From the NCBI GenBank assembly GCA_009599575.1, contig VWND01000064.1, forward strand, positions 806,001 through 870,000: a DNA stretch of 64,000 bases, written 5' to 3'. Every line of letters starts with the position of its first letter. Within the stretch, counting starts at the first letter, position 1. Source of the stretch: Blumeriella jaapii. Its lineage: Eukaryota > Ascomycota > Leotiomycetes > Helotiales > Drepanopezizaceae. Positions 10,844 to 23,233 of this stretch are shown in pieces. The notes below the pieces were generated by a model. The model was given only the letters and a program-made list of their open reading frames with translations. It was not told the DNA's origin and made no database searches. A program made the translations under genes and the position numbers.

Positions 10844-11918
10844 TTAGAAAGTGAGAGTAACACCAGCAGATCCAACAACAGCAGCCTTCACAGCAGAAGC
10901 AGCAATCTTGGTGTAGCTGTAGGGGACGCTAGTGAGAGTCCCTGCAAGGGCCTGGTTCGAGCCCCCCCGAAGTCGTTGCCGACGGCGACGGCATAGCCGG
11001 CATCGGTAGAGTACAGAGGCTTAGAAGACCCGACAAACGTATTGTCTTCGACCAGGACTTGAGCTCCCTTGCGTGTGTTGATTCCGTCAGAAACGTCGAG
11101 GAAGTAGTTGTTGTAAATGTGTCCTGTGCCGAAACGGATGGAAGGGGCACGGGAGTTGACATTAAACCAGTAGTTGTTGCTAAACAGTCACGGGGGAGTC
11201 AGTACTTCGCCGACTCGAGCAGGAAATATTCAAAGGGTAGAGGAAGGATTCAAGAAAGGGATTCCTAGAATGAAAGGGAGCTGAGACCGGCTACTTACTT
11301 GTAGGTAACGCGAAGATGCCCAGTGTCCTCGGCCGAGTTGGAGTCGGAATGTCCGACGAGAGAGGCCTTCCAGTGATCGTGGATGAAGGAGTTGGAGATG
11401 GTGACGTAGTCAGCCGCGTGGGTAAGATCAATGGCCCCATCATAGTAGTCCTTGTCGTGATCTCGGTCGGAGGAGACGTCGACGTGGTCAAACCAGACGT
11501 TGGAAGACTTCTGGACGGACAGGGCATCGCCGTTCTCCGCAAGGACCTTGGCGACGTGCAGATTGCGGATAATGACGTTACTGACATCCTTGACGATGAT
11601 ACCGAAGCCGGTGAGCTTGACGGCGGAAGACTTTCCAATGACAGAGGTGTTTCCTCCGACTTTGACAGCCGCGGCGGCAGTGGTGATAGGTCCACTGAGG
11701 AAGACAACCTTTTTGGCATCACCACTCACGGCAGCAGTGAATTGGGCGTAGGTCGAGACAGTAGTGGTCGTTCCGCCCGCACCTCCAGAGGTACCGCCAT
11801 TTAGCGAAGCGTATCCACCAGGCTTGTCCGAAACTGAGGCACGTTTCTCGATGGTTGGGGTAGGAGTTGCTGCGGCAAGACCTGCTATGAGGCTGAGTGA
11901 GATGGGGGAGAACCTCAT
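10844..11918 (-). CDS. Secreted pectate lyase, polysaccharide lyase family 1 (frame break in G7 run)
   Basis: Two exons, 11918-11299 and 11179-10844, separated by a 119-nt GTAAGT...TAG intron; 318 aa after adding one base. The protein has a signal peptide (MRFSPISLSLIAGLAAA) and a short propeptide ending in Lys-Arg (IEKR). The parallel beta-helix core shows WFDHVDVSSD, YYDGAIDLTHAADYVTISNS and HWKASLVGHSD (Ca-binding Asp and substrate-binding residues of PL1), then VNSRAPSIRFG with the catalytic Arg region. It cleaves polygalacturonate by beta-elimination outside the cell. Near the C-terminus a run of seven C on the + strand (10962-10968) shifts the frame: the family-typical GSNQALAGTLTSVPYSY lies in the next frame and continues to a stop at 10844. 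Read literally the enzyme would have a wrong tail; an assembly indel is likely. Confidence 0.9.
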
Positions 11919-14500
11919 GTTGGGAGTTTATCGATGCTGGTATGAATAGATAGTCTGTTCGAAGAAATATCTGGACTGAGAAGAAAGATATTCGGTGAGA
12001 AAAGAGGAACGAGTCTGCTGGGAAGATAACAGGGACACTGGGCCTTCAGCAGCCGTCTTTATAGATTCTCAATGCAGATTTTACACCGAGCAACGGGCTG
12101 TGTATCTAGGACTGGTATCTCTCCTAAATGTTCCATCTCTAACACATTCTTCCACTCTTAGTGTGGCCTTGAATCAAACTCCCCTTGAGCAGCTTGCTTA
12201 CCCAACGGCGCGGAAATTACACGACAGATCTTTCCTTGCAGATGATACCATCGAATCGGAGCTGAGTAACGGCATATGTAGATGATAGGTGGGACATTTA
12301 AAGGTGGGAGTGATGTGGAACTGTAGAGATCCGAAGGATAAATGGAGAATCTAGAACGGGGCCTTTAACGGAACGGGAGAGGCGGTTGGTTGGTGGAAAC
12401 CGCTGATAATAATAATCGTCATAATGATAATCATCGTCTGGCGGATGGCGAGCTTGAAACGCTGCAGTAGAACCATTTCAAAGTACGAAGACGTGCTAAG
12501 TCAAAGATGTGATTGCAAAGTCTATGCGTACCGGAAGCACAAATTCACTAGAAAATGAAGCCTTTTTACTATGAATTTTCCGTGGTTTTGATTCCACTGT
12601 ATCGCAGCTTTTTTACATCACGTTTGAAACATTTCATAGTCCAGCCAAACCGTGACTTTTTCTTTGCGCGTACATCGTATGCATCGGTATGCCGCTGTTT
12701 GCTACCATTTACACAAATGGTGCTACATTTTCCCCCCGATTGTTTTGTCGAAATAAGCGAATCGTCCGATTGGTAACAGCTGCGCGGTAGTTATCGAAAG
12801 CGCTACGCCACTGTTTTCAAATTGCCGAACTATCTTAACCTCGTCTTTCCACCTTCACGCAAATCGCAGTTATTTGTTCTAAATCGTACGAAAAAGGGAA
12901 GCTCGAAATCGCCGGTAAGAAAACGTGTTTTCGAAGCCGTTTCGACCAGGCACCACGTACATGTTTAAAATCTAGCCCGTGAAATCGTCATCGTCGATGG
13001 CCTCGCACCCGAGAGCGGCTGGTGGAAACCGGTGTGATCTCATGGGACATAATGCCCGAAAGTGAACTTCGATGAATCATAATTGCTTGTGTCCAAGGGG
13101 TAGACCCAAACATTCCCAAGAATGAAACATACTCCAGGTAGCAGACACAGACGGCTTAGAAGTGGGACGAAGTTTCAGATTAAGAGTGTGGGGTGAGAAA
13201 ACAAGATTTATGGCAAAGCTTGTCAAGAACCGGTGCAGACTTCGGTCCTGTGTCTGGATTCGGATCGATTTGCTGTATCGGTAGTCTTGGTCTGATTGCA
13301 AGCAAGCGATAAGAAAGTCGTGCGCATGCCACCGTACAAAGGTAGAGAGATCTTAAACACAAGAGACTCAACGCACCTTGAAGAGCGGAGCCTTTGTTGT
13401 GGGACCATAACCGCCACGCACATGGGAGGTTCGTCCTCCACGAAGATGAAATGAGCTGATAGCTCGGAAGTACAGAGCGCTTGGAGGCGAATTAAGATTG
13501 TCTGCCGAGATTCTGTGTTTTGCATAGATGACGAAGGCTGATACACAGCCCAGATTCCTGAAGATCTCCAAATTAATGAATTGGCAAGCAGGCGATATTA
13601 GTAGAAGAAAAAGTAAATCTCACCAATTCTACGTTGGCTTAGAGCCTATGCTTCAAGATCCTGATCTCTAAGGTTCTTGTCAAGCTGGAGACTGGAGTCT
13701 AGATTGAACCTGAGCTCCTGGTTCGGGATCAGATAAAGAAAGTGCAAAAGATTTGTAGATCAAATACCCCAGGGCTATCCTGAAGTGTCAGCAGTTCTTC
13801 ACATCTTGATTTTTCTTCGCCTGTTTGAAAATACATGTACAATTCTACGGGTTTTAATATCACGAGGATGCGTAAAACTTCAGCATTACGGTTCGTTATG
13901 ATCATCCCTATTACATTTGAGCTTCTTTCAAGCAATCTGTTTTCAAACAAACAGTTTTTACTGCTTTCCCAAAAAGACAAAATTCTCAGTGCTTAAACAC
14001 GTGAATCCCCTGGATACAAATATTTCTCAACACTTCCGCCTCGTCTCACATCAAGGATCCAGTAGGGAAGAAAAAAAAAGACGGGAGGGGAAAAAAGAGA
14101 TCGTAGTCAGCTGGAGAAGGGAGAGCTTGCTGGCAAAGTCATACCATGACGAATATCTCTGATTGCCTGGAAAGTACCTACTGCACGGGGGAAGAGATCA
14201 CGTACCTGTCTGCCACTGAGAAGTGCGAGACGTACTGGACCTCGTGTTCTCTTCCATGAAAATCAATTGATGGAATTATCTTACCATTCCCTCAATGCAA
14301 TGGATTTCTATCTAAACGTGGTACAAGCGATCACACCATTTGTGGTGCTCGGAAGTTTTGGCATGCGACTCTTACAGAAGACCGAGACCTACGATCACGG
14401 ACTTCCTATGGCATCAATTGAGTTTAGGCCAGCTAAGCGAGAATGTCAACACATGAGGACGATCTCGAAAACTCAACTCGGTGAGATCGTGTATGCTGAG

Positions 14501-14981
14501 TAGAATTGTGTTTAGTAGTAGTAGTAGTAGTATTGATTAACGTCTAGCGGAGTGCAGCCGAGAGGCTGCCATCCTAGGACCTCCCAGGGGGTACGGAGAC
14601 GTGCTAAGCTAGGAAATTAAATACAAAGTACGACCCCGAAAGCAATTCGTGTTGGTACAGCCAATGCTGCTGTCGACTACGCTCTTCGCCGCCTTTTGCG
14701 ATGGCCCGTCAGTGAGATGTATAAGCGTGAAGCTCAGAGAGAAGCCCAAGGAGTGTGCATACGGCACCGATCAAAGTATGATTTGTCAGTTGCGTGGATA
14801 CGCGCAGTGGTATGGCCAGTAGGCCGAGAAGAAAAGAAAAGAAAAGCAGTGTCCAAAAGTCCGAGTCCAGAGACCAAAAGATAAAAACAGGCTTGCGCCT
14901 ACCAAGATAGAAAAGCACCCGTTACACAAATGTGTATGATAGTGTTCGCTCCGCTGTAACGTCGCTTAGAATTGTGTTTAG
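14501..14981 (-). mobile_element. Short retroposon-like insertion with 15-bp direct repeats
   Basis: The 15-mer TAGAATTGTGTTTAG occurs exactly at 14501-14515 and 14967-14981, flanking about 450 bases. Directly inside the left copy is a (TAG)n run (14513-14533), i.e. a (CTA)n tail if the element is read on the minus strand. Near that tail is a perfect stem GCAGCC/GGCTGC with GAGA loop (14554-14569). AGCGGAG-like sequences occur in opposite orientation near both ends. A long exact target duplication plus simple-repeat tail is what non-LTR machinery (LINE/SINE) leaves. I see no tRNA-like A and B boxes, so the class is uncertain; a MITE is the alternative. Confidence 0.5.
14513..14533 (+). repeat. 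(TAG)n microsatellite
   Basis: About seven TAG units, overlapping the end of the left 15-bp direct repeat. It reads (CTA)n on the minus strand and may be the tail of the surrounding insertion. Confidence 0.9.
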
Positions 14982-17900
14982 GGTTTTTGAACTACAGATT
15001 AAAAATTGGAGACACACGGCGAGCGGAGGGCCAGATGATAGCGAAATGTAAATTACCGTGAAAGTCCGATACTCTCACCTGGCCCGCAAGCCCTAGAAAG
15101 CGCTAGCAAGCCACTCTCAGATCCTGTAAGCACGGCACGCGATCTTTGAAGTATCCAACCTCTTGTTTTTTCGGCGTTTACAAGCACCAATTCCCCACAT
15201 ATTCTTTATCGCCCGTTCTTTGGGTCCAGGGTTCCGTAAAATCCTCGAACGAGGTGAAAGCTTCTCTCGAGGACTGAAGTGCTCCGCATAGTCCCTCGTT
15301 AACATACACCAAGCTGTTCCTTGACTCCATTAAAATGTGCACTCGAGGGTATCGAGTACCCGAAATTACTGCTTTGATGACCGGATTACGGCAGAGAATC
15401 AGCATGATGATGCTACCATGGCGCTCGATCGTCTGTTCGAGGCTCGCAGGATTGGAAGGGCTGGTGAGATTTTGAACATGTCTTGATGCTTAGTAGCTGC
15501 CGCTAGAACTGGTCTGTGTACTTGATCTATGGAGGCGCCGTGCTTACAAAGCATCCACCAAGCTATATTTACATTGATCTGCTTTGAGTGCGCTTCTTAC
15601 TTGCGTCCGGTCATTCTACATGGTTCCAGAGTTACTTTTCCGGAGATTCGAGGTAGAATCGTCCACGTTATCCCAAGGAATCTCTAGTTTACAATAAATA
15701 TCTGCCGAATGGTCGGGCTGGTCAGAACAGAAACATCATCTTGCCTCGGTCGGCACAATGCGTTGTGTCTGCAATAAAAAAAACTTAAAACCCTACCTCT
15801 TGCATGCTAGACAAGACCAACGAAAATCATTCATATTTCCCTCTTTTCAGTCATCGAAGTGAGTTACATGAGTAGTAGCCTACTTAGAGCCACGAGCCAG
15901 TCGAAATGCCCCCCTTTCGATGTATTCATTCATCCAATAATGCTGATTCGGCAAGACGAGCCGAAATACCGAAATGATTAATCTCATCCGATTATATGTT
16001 GATATCAGTTAGGTACCAACCTTTCTATGAACTCTCTGCGGAGCATTGGTATCAGATCATTGGCAATAAAAGAGTTCTGCTCGGAGATCTACTTACTTCA
16101 ATATGCTATTATTGGACTTGATTTAAGTTAGGGAAGTGGACCATGGAGCGTTTACATGGACTATAACGATTACGTTATTTATTGAGAAGTCCGTGAGCCA
16201 TCACTGCATGAAGTCTTTGGAAGTCTCGGAAATTAAATATGGCATACTATTGGAAGCCTTATGATCCCGAGAAGGTCAAAACTTGCAGCAAAAAAATCCT
16301 CTTCGTTGTGATAACCACTTAGTAATGCTTACGACTGTCACTTGTTTTACACAGCACGAGTAGCATCGTTGAAGCATCTGAGCTTTCACATAATGACTCG
16401 CAGGCGTAGCATTTAAGGATCGTGCCAATTCGTTACAAGCCGTGGACTACAACCTTGTTAAATACAAAGCCAAGGGAGCAAGCCCCCCCACCCCCACCCC
16501 CCGAGACCTACGCCATAGTCGCCGTAATAAAGTCTATAACACACTTTTGGAACATCTTGCGAAACCATAATATATGTTACAGTATAATCCATTCACAGTG
16601 AACTGAGTATTGCTGCCCCTCCCCCCCACATGAGGAAACTTAGAGCCAAGTCCGAGTAATCATTTTCATCCTTGAGGATCATTGAGGCACAAGTACTTAG
16701 ATGTCACTTTTTATCGCTGAACAGAAGGTGCTAAGCTATAAAACCCACTCTGTATAATAATGCAACAAGCCGAATAGAGTATCGCCTACATTTACGGAGA
16801 GATATACGTCGCGAGTAAAGGATGCATTCAGAGATACCCCCACGTACTTGCGAACCAAGAACGGTCGGTCCATTGCCCCCCCGGACTAACCTCCGGACAG
16901 CCGCGGATTCGTAGAGAAGAAGGTTCGGGACTAGCCTCGATAGCTGCCGATACGTAGGGATGAACGTCCCGAACTAGATACACACTCTGTCGTTTTTTGA
17001 CGTTGGTACGTGATCTGAACTCAGCCCCTCTCCACTTACACATATTGCTCGGTCTATTGCGACAGAATGCTGCTCTGTGCGAGCAACCAGCATAAGCTTC
17101 TAATACGCTTTGAGGAGAATGGTGTAAGTTAATCAATTTGCTTCTAGTCAAGATTTACTTTAGTTTCACCTGTGAGATGCAACCTTCGGCCTAAGCGAGA
17201 CACCGTCACAACACTTGGCTAAAAGATGCACCCCTGGGCTAACATAAAGCTTGGTATTGCCTCCCTCGTATCATACGATATAGTTCGGACGAAAGGCTAG
17301 CCTGCCGATGAAGAAACGAGTCAGACCGTGAGGTAGAAACACGCACGACTCGCGACCTCGAAACGCTCGAATTCCGGCTTCCAGAGCCGTCAGGTCTAAC
17401 AATGTAGCAAACTAGTGTGTATCTGATCCTTCTGAAGTGAGAGATTTGGTTGTCGGTTCTTCATACCCACAGAGAAGGATCCTGTTCTGCACCGTCCCGT
17501 CACATCAACTGGTCGATTCTATTGGACCCTTTCTTTTTTTTTCCCCTCGAGCGTACTTCCACCGGGCCAGGGAGTGGCCGAATGATCGCATGAGGAAGGC
17601 ACAATAGCATGGGCTGTTAATGGGTCCGAACCAATCAAGCGACACCCCTTTTGACCGATGGAACTGTTCACCAAGGTGTCGTTCCTGGTTGATATCACCA
17701 AAATCTCAGCTTTTCTCACAGCGTCTTCGTTCTTCCTCTGCTTGCTTGCTTGCTTTCTTCTTCGTGATTTTATCTTCTTGTTTATCTTCAGCCATACCCG
17801 GTAGCCGCATTATCTGATACACAACTGGCGTGATTTTAAACGTTCTCAGTATTCAATACCCACACCAACGTATCCACCGACGGGGGTGTTTGGGGGCCAG

Positions 17901-18627
17901 GTGACTGTCTCGGCAGTGGAGCTTCGTGCAGGACTGCTGTCTCTGGTTCAATTCCTCAAGCTTCTGCCAATCACAGGCCCATTTCCCACACCGGCTATAA
18001 ACCTTTGCTGCAGAACGTTCCCACAAATCAGATCGTGTCGAGGCCGTCGCTTCGACCTCGGACGAATGTCGTCAGCGTTGGCTAATCTGCAAACCGGATG
18101 TACTCTCGTAAGGCTGGACGTTCATAGTTGCCATGCAACCTTCTTCGTATTATTCCCCGGCCGGAAATGATGTCGTGGGAGGCTGTTTTTAGCCCGAATT
18201 TGACAGCTGGGCCGCTGAAGATCTTCCGGATCTAGTCTTTAAGCTCGTGCCATCAGTTGCACCAGCGCCGCTCATTGATCCTTCTCCCCAAGACTCCAAA
18301 CCATCGATTAGCACAGGAACTAAGTAAGGTGTCTACCCGGAGCCTGCGCCCCGGGCGGTTGACAACTCTCCCGGTGATTGTGGCAGGGAGTGTGGCGACG
18401 ATGCTGGCTGTCATCTCGCATCTAGCCCTTAACTCAAACAACCCCATCGCAGGATTCCCATTTCGCTGACGATACCATCATCCCGAGTATCACGTATGAT
18501 ACCTACCTATGCCGGCCTAGCGAATGTTCTTGGCGCAAGATTTGCAGTGCTGCGTTTCGATGTCTGATTCGTTTCGCCTAGATGGCAGAAGCACTCATAG
18601 CAACGCTTATATGACCGCATCTCCCTC

Positions 18628-20603
18628 ATGTCCATTACAAAGTCATTAGCAATGGCCCGTGTCAGGCCAGAAAATGATAGCAACCCATGGTGGCAAGGCT
18701 ATCAGACTTGTTCTCCGTCAACCCAGCGTCTGGCATTCGATTCCAGTTATCATGTTCCAGAACCGACTATTTCACATCTCGGTCAATCTCAAAAGCACCT
18801 ACCGATCTTCGGAATTGCCCTCAACGCACGCGCAAGTCTCGTCAGGAGACGAAACCGGAATACTGACTGCTTCGCCGCAGTCACCGAACCCGTATCACAG
18901 CTATCCTCCTCGAAAAAGAGCGTTTCAAGATACCGACGATTCGCAATACGGAGGCTTGCAGACCTTTCCAGAAGACTTGCTGGAGATTCCCAAATCAAGC
19001 ATCAATCTGGACCACAGACTCTTGTCTTTTGGACGACCGCTCGAGAAGAACACGATCCTAGATGACCGAGGATGCATCCAGCGCATTCACATGGCCGCGC
19101 AGATCCACGGCATGTTTTTCTTGTCCGAACTAGCCACCCCGTCAGGAGAGAGCCTGTTGGCGCAGCCGGAACTAACCTGCTACCGACGGAATCTCTTCCA
19201 AATCTCTGGAAGTGTCACTGCTCCGAGAGGAGCGTTGTCAACATTTACCGAGGACGGGGAGAGGGTACCCATTGTGTCGAAAGAGGTCGTCGTCTCGGCA
19301 ACAGAATCCGTGGATGGCCAAGTCGTCAAGCTGATCGTCATCCCGTGGAAGACGAAACCGCCGAATTCCCCTGACATACCGACAGGACAGGATCATGAGC
19401 CGGTACCAATTCCCTTGGTACCGTTTGACGAAGAAACAAAAGTGAAAGATGACTACACAATCTTCCCCATTGCTTATCGCCGACTGCAATTCCGGATTGC
19501 CACGGCCAACAACGGGAGGAGGAGAGAGCTCCAGCAACACTTTACACTGCATCTGAATGTTATTGGCACCTTGCCAAACGGAACCAAGATTGACATATGT
19601 GAGACGTCGACCGTTCCGATTGTGGTACGGGGTCGAAGTCCGCGCAATTTTCAAGCCCGGAAAGAGATTCCACTCCCAGGATCGTCTTCGGCTCGAGGAC
19701 AGCCGCCAGAGCTCCATATCTCTACGAAAGTCATACCCGTCACGTCCGCGACAGATAACAGTTTCAAGTCAGCAAACTCGGATACTCCACAAGCGGTGGA
19801 ATGGTCGCGATCGGCTTTTGTATTCGACTCGAGAAGCATCTCGGGATCGCCCTCCATGGCCCGCCAACCGTAAGTCATCTCAAATTTCTACGTGAATAGC
19901 GAGATCGCAGTCCAGGAGCTTGAGACATTCCCTTCTTAATCTTTCCCAAAACTCTATTTCCTACTGGTAATGGCTTTCATGTACGAAACGAACTGACCAA
20001 AACTTCTTGATCAGGACGTACCAGGCGTGGAACGTCGCACATCCCTCAGACCAGAGCACCACGCCAGTCACACCCAACTACGCTGCTCCTGTTGACAGCT
20101 ACTTCCAATTCCCTCAAAATTCGAATCTAGTATCGGATTACCTCTCCAATGTGCCTACGACGGCGATACATCTGCCGATGCGACAGAGCTACCCTCACCG
20201 AGCCAGCTCGGCAGCCTCGATAAGCGAACCATTTCACTTCGTGGACCACAATCCAAGGCCGACAAAAGCAGCGCGGCATAGTAGTGCGTCGCCTAGTTTT
20301 CTAGGGCTCACAGCGAATCGCGATTATTTCGACTTTGGGACCAGATACGGGACTCCGTATAGCAGCGAACAGGATCTGTTACCGAGCAGAATGCCGGAAT
20401 ATCTCCCGTTGACGCTGCCTTGGACCCCCAGGTTGGAAACGGGAAGTGTGTACGGGACAAGCATGGCCCGCCAAAACCAAGCTATGCCGCAGCAGCAGCA
20501 GCAGTATGACTTTGCGAATGGGCACCAGAACCTCGAGGAGAGAAACGATGAGGACAGACGTGGGAGTGACGAAGCGCATTTTTATGCTTGGAATGTTGCG
20601 TGA
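18628..20603 (+). CDS. vib-1: NDT80/PhoG-domain transcription factor, VIB-1/XprG homologue
   Basis: Exons 18628-19869 and 20015-20603 with a 145-nt GTAAGT...CAG intron; 609 aa if one base is removed from AAAA at 18791-18794. The NDT80_PhoG DNA-binding domain spans roughly residues 135-350 with ELTCYRRNLFQISGSVT, VVVSATESVDGQ, RRLQFRIATANNGRR and VPIVVRGRSPRNFQ. The C-terminal part is low-complexity with a polyQ run and ends AHFYAWNVA; the exon-2 start TYQAWNVAHP carries the same AWNVA word. VIB-1 (Neurospora) and XprG (Aspergillus) activate extracellular protease genes and are needed for heterokaryon-incompatibility cell death. The start is uncertain: 18628 (or 18652) opens an Asn/Pro/Gln-rich N-terminus but in a different frame from the domain; 18674 is the first ATG in the domain's own frame. 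A long leader probably lies upstream. Confidence 0.87.
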
Positions 20604-21601
20604 CGGAGATTGAAGCGCTGGCACTTTGGCAAATGACAGATGGATGAAGGGAAGGAACGGTGTGGATGTGGTAGGGAGATCAATGCGTGAAGCTCACGAT
20701 TCTGCGAACAAGGCACGAACGTTATGGTGATCTTTAATGTCGTGCTTGACTACGCGAAATGAGATAATGGGACCCGAGGCTGAGGATGGCCGGAATCTGA
20801 GACTTGTACGCAAGAGAAGGCATGTGCGAGAGAGAGATGTACTGTACTATAGAGATTTTGTACATCTAATTAGGCGTATTGGGCTGCGGTAGCACGATAC
20901 CCTGATCTCAGACGAGTTACGAACTTGACTCTTCCCATGTTGGAAAGCATGAGTCTGGCCTTCACACGCCAGCGTGGAAGAAACGGGGTCCTGGAGAAAG
21001 GGATGGCTAAGTTTTCTCTCCGCAAATGGAGTCCAAGTGTGTATAGTACGGTACCAATGTCATTGCCAACCTCAAACTCAAATCTCCACGACATGGCCCG
21101 TTTCGAGATTAGGCGAATCCATGGAGTTATTAATATATGAGAGTTTACCGTTGACTGCACATGCAACACCACCAGATTGACATCGATCGCCGGTACATGA
21201 GTCCAGAGTTTAAATACGGACATCCAACTCTCCATCCCAAGGACATCCATCTGTCCCCACCAACCACTCGCACCCTTTCGCGGAAGGACCCTTTTTCGAT
21301 CCCCACGGCCAGATGCTTTATCATGGTTATCAAACTTTTGCTTTGCACACATCCACTCGAACACAACCTCGTAAAATGTTTTCGAGCCCCTGGCTCAGTG
21401 TTTTGATTCGCTTAGAGAGCAGGACATCGCCAAGGAATCCCCCAGGAATGCTTGGCACCGGCCCGCGTCCAACTGTGCCGCTTCTCGATCGGACCGAACC
21501 TTCTTTCCGAGGCCGAAAGCGAGAATGAATGCGAATACGAGAACAAGACCGAGACCAGATGAATTGAAACTTCACAACCTCGACACCAGATCCACAGCAA
21601 T
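20604..21601. other. Spacer and DUF2011 gene promoter
   Basis: Holds the 3' region of the VIB-1 gene and the promoter of the next + strand gene. Overlapping open frames on both strands do not resemble any family. No gene called. Confidence 0.4.
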
Positions 21602-22625
21602 ATGTTCGACCTCCCCGACGTCAAACGGTCGGTACCTGCACCACCTTTGCGACGCGCGATGATGAGTCGCGTAGTGTGGCTAATCCAGTGCGCTCAGAAT
21701 CCGCCGCAGTGACCTCAGTCGCTCGCGCTCTTCCTCCCCCTCTCCCGCGCCCGACATCGAGCCCTCCGTCGCAGCACAACTGCAAGCACGCCTCGCGGCC
21801 CTCTACGGCCCTGTGGTGTTCTCCGCGCCTCTCGATCCGCCTTCTCTTCCTCCCACGCCCCAGCCCAATTGCCAATCCGCAAGCAAACGCAGTCCCCCGA
21901 GCTCCAAGCACGTTCTTGCAAAGAATACCGATGCCGAATCGGAGGCCGTGGAAGCAGTGCACGATGCACCAAAGCCGCAAGAGCAAGAGCAAGAGCAGGA
22001 GCAGGAGCAGGAGCAGGAGCACGAATTCGACTTCGCCCTCTTCGCCGCAGGCCCCATCCACAAAGTGAGGCTCCGTCTCAACGACGACGGCGACGGCCCC
22101 GGACGCATCCTGCGGCCGCGACCGCTGGCGTACTTCTTCGCCGCGCCTGCGGCGGGCGAAGCCAGGGAGCAGATCTGCTGCGCGGCCGTGAGCGGGGAGG
22201 AGGTGCTGGCCCGGAGTCGGACGCGCGCGTGGGGACTGGAGGTACCGTGGCGGGTGCGGACTCTACACCATACGACGGCGCGTCGTGCTAAGAAACCGCC
22301 GCCTGGGCCGGAAGGAGAGGGGTTGTGTGGGAGCCCCGCGGAGGGAGAGGAAGCTGGGACTGCGAAGCGCCAGAGGCCGAATAAGAAGAAGAGGATCTGG
22401 CTGCGTGAGAGGAGGAGGAGGGAGGACAAGGCGGCCGAGGAGAGGGCGAGGATGGCGGTTGTGAAGGGGGAGAGGGAGAGGGAAAAGAGGGTTCGGCTGA
22501 ATCGGGCGAAGAAGGTCAAGAGGAGGGCAAAGGAGAAGGCGAGGAAGGCGGAGGGGAAAGCCGTTGAGGGGGTGGGCGGCGCTGATGCGGATGCGGATGC
22601 GGATGCTGATGCTGCGCTTGGCTAA
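21602..22625 (+). CDS. DUF2011-family nuclear-type basic protein
   Basis: Two exons, 21602-21627 and 21698-22625, 317 aa. Exon 1 encodes only MFDLPDVKR; the 70-nt intron has a weak GTCGGT donor and CAG acceptor but restores the family-typical MFDLPD-KR-(I/V)RRSDL start exactly. The body has QLQARLAALYGP, a (Glu-Gln)n run encoded by a GAGCAG repeat, a beta-rich segment with VRLRLN and LAYFFAAPAAGEA, then AAVSGEEVLARSR and WGLEVPWRV, which I recognise as DUF2011 (fungal, function unknown). The tail from about residue 195 is a long Lys/Arg/Glu helix (KKKRIWLRERRRRED...) with several nuclear-localisation-like patches, then an (Asp-Ala)n repeat at the C-terminus. The role is unknown; a nuclear or nucleolar location is inferred from charge. 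It ends tail-to-tail with the transhydrogenase gene. Confidence 0.8.
21977..22021 (+). repeat. GAGCAG/GAGCAA coding hexanucleotide repeat
   Basis: Seven imperfect units within the DUF2011 gene encode an alternating Gln-Glu run. Length is expected to vary between strains. Confidence 0.9.
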
Positions 22626-23233
22626 GCGAGGGCGGAGAATCTGAGGTAAACAAATCAGCAAACAACAAGCGAGAGCGCACTGCCCTGTGTGCTCGAACAA
22701 GCCAACCCGCCGAACCCGGCGAGGCTCGGCCAGGTGTCGTCTTATAAAATGGCTGAGACGCTGCTGGTCATTCGTCCACACTAAATCCGACTCCCGGGAA
22801 CGTACGCGGCCGAGGGTGAAGTGCCGCGATTCCCAACGTGACGAACTCTTCGGCCGTAGAAAAGAAAACATAGCAGCCGTGTTGCCACTACCACATCCTC
22901 CCTTCAGCAAATCAACGCCTATAAGTCGACGAGTCTGTTAAGATGGGCCGTCCCTACCTTGCACCACAGTAGACACAGATTCGAAGTTTAGGAGCACCAC
23001 TATGTTGTTGCTTTCACGCTCCTGCGCCTGGAACTTAAGCGAGCAGCCAAGATGCCAGAATGGAGCTCCTTCCTTCCTTTCCTTTCCTCTCCTTTCACGC
23101 ACCCATGCAAATGCATCAACCGCCACGCCGCAGCGCCCCGAGAATATCGAAAGAGAAATCCAATGCCCGTACGCCTATATCATCATCATCATCATCAGCA
23201 TAAAGATCATAGTCGTCCCTCATCACGCACTCT
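22626..23233. other. Spacer between converging genes
   Basis: The 3' flanks of the DUF2011 and transhydrogenase genes. A CAT trinucleotide run lies near 23176-23199. No gene seen. Confidence 0.5.

Larger units (their letters stand above)
11919..18627. other. Gene-poor spacer of 6.7 kb
   Basis: No exon resembling a known family was found on either strand; open frames are at most about 107 codons and use poor starts. It contains the 5' flank of the pectate lyase, C-rich tracts near 16484-16502 and 16618-16629, a small palindrome (ACCATTT, loop ACAC, AAATGGT) near 12704-12721, and the short insertion at 14501-14981. The last 1.1 kb (17.5-18.6 kb) is likely promoter and long 5' leader of the VIB-1 gene, with a CCAAT box near 17627-17632 and CT-rich tracts near 17736-17780. 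It is not RIP-like in composition. Confidence 0.5.

Noticed and set aside
16828..17151. 107-codon minus-strand frame in the gene-poor spacer
   Set aside because: No family resemblance, poor start, no splice partners; could not be supported as a gene.
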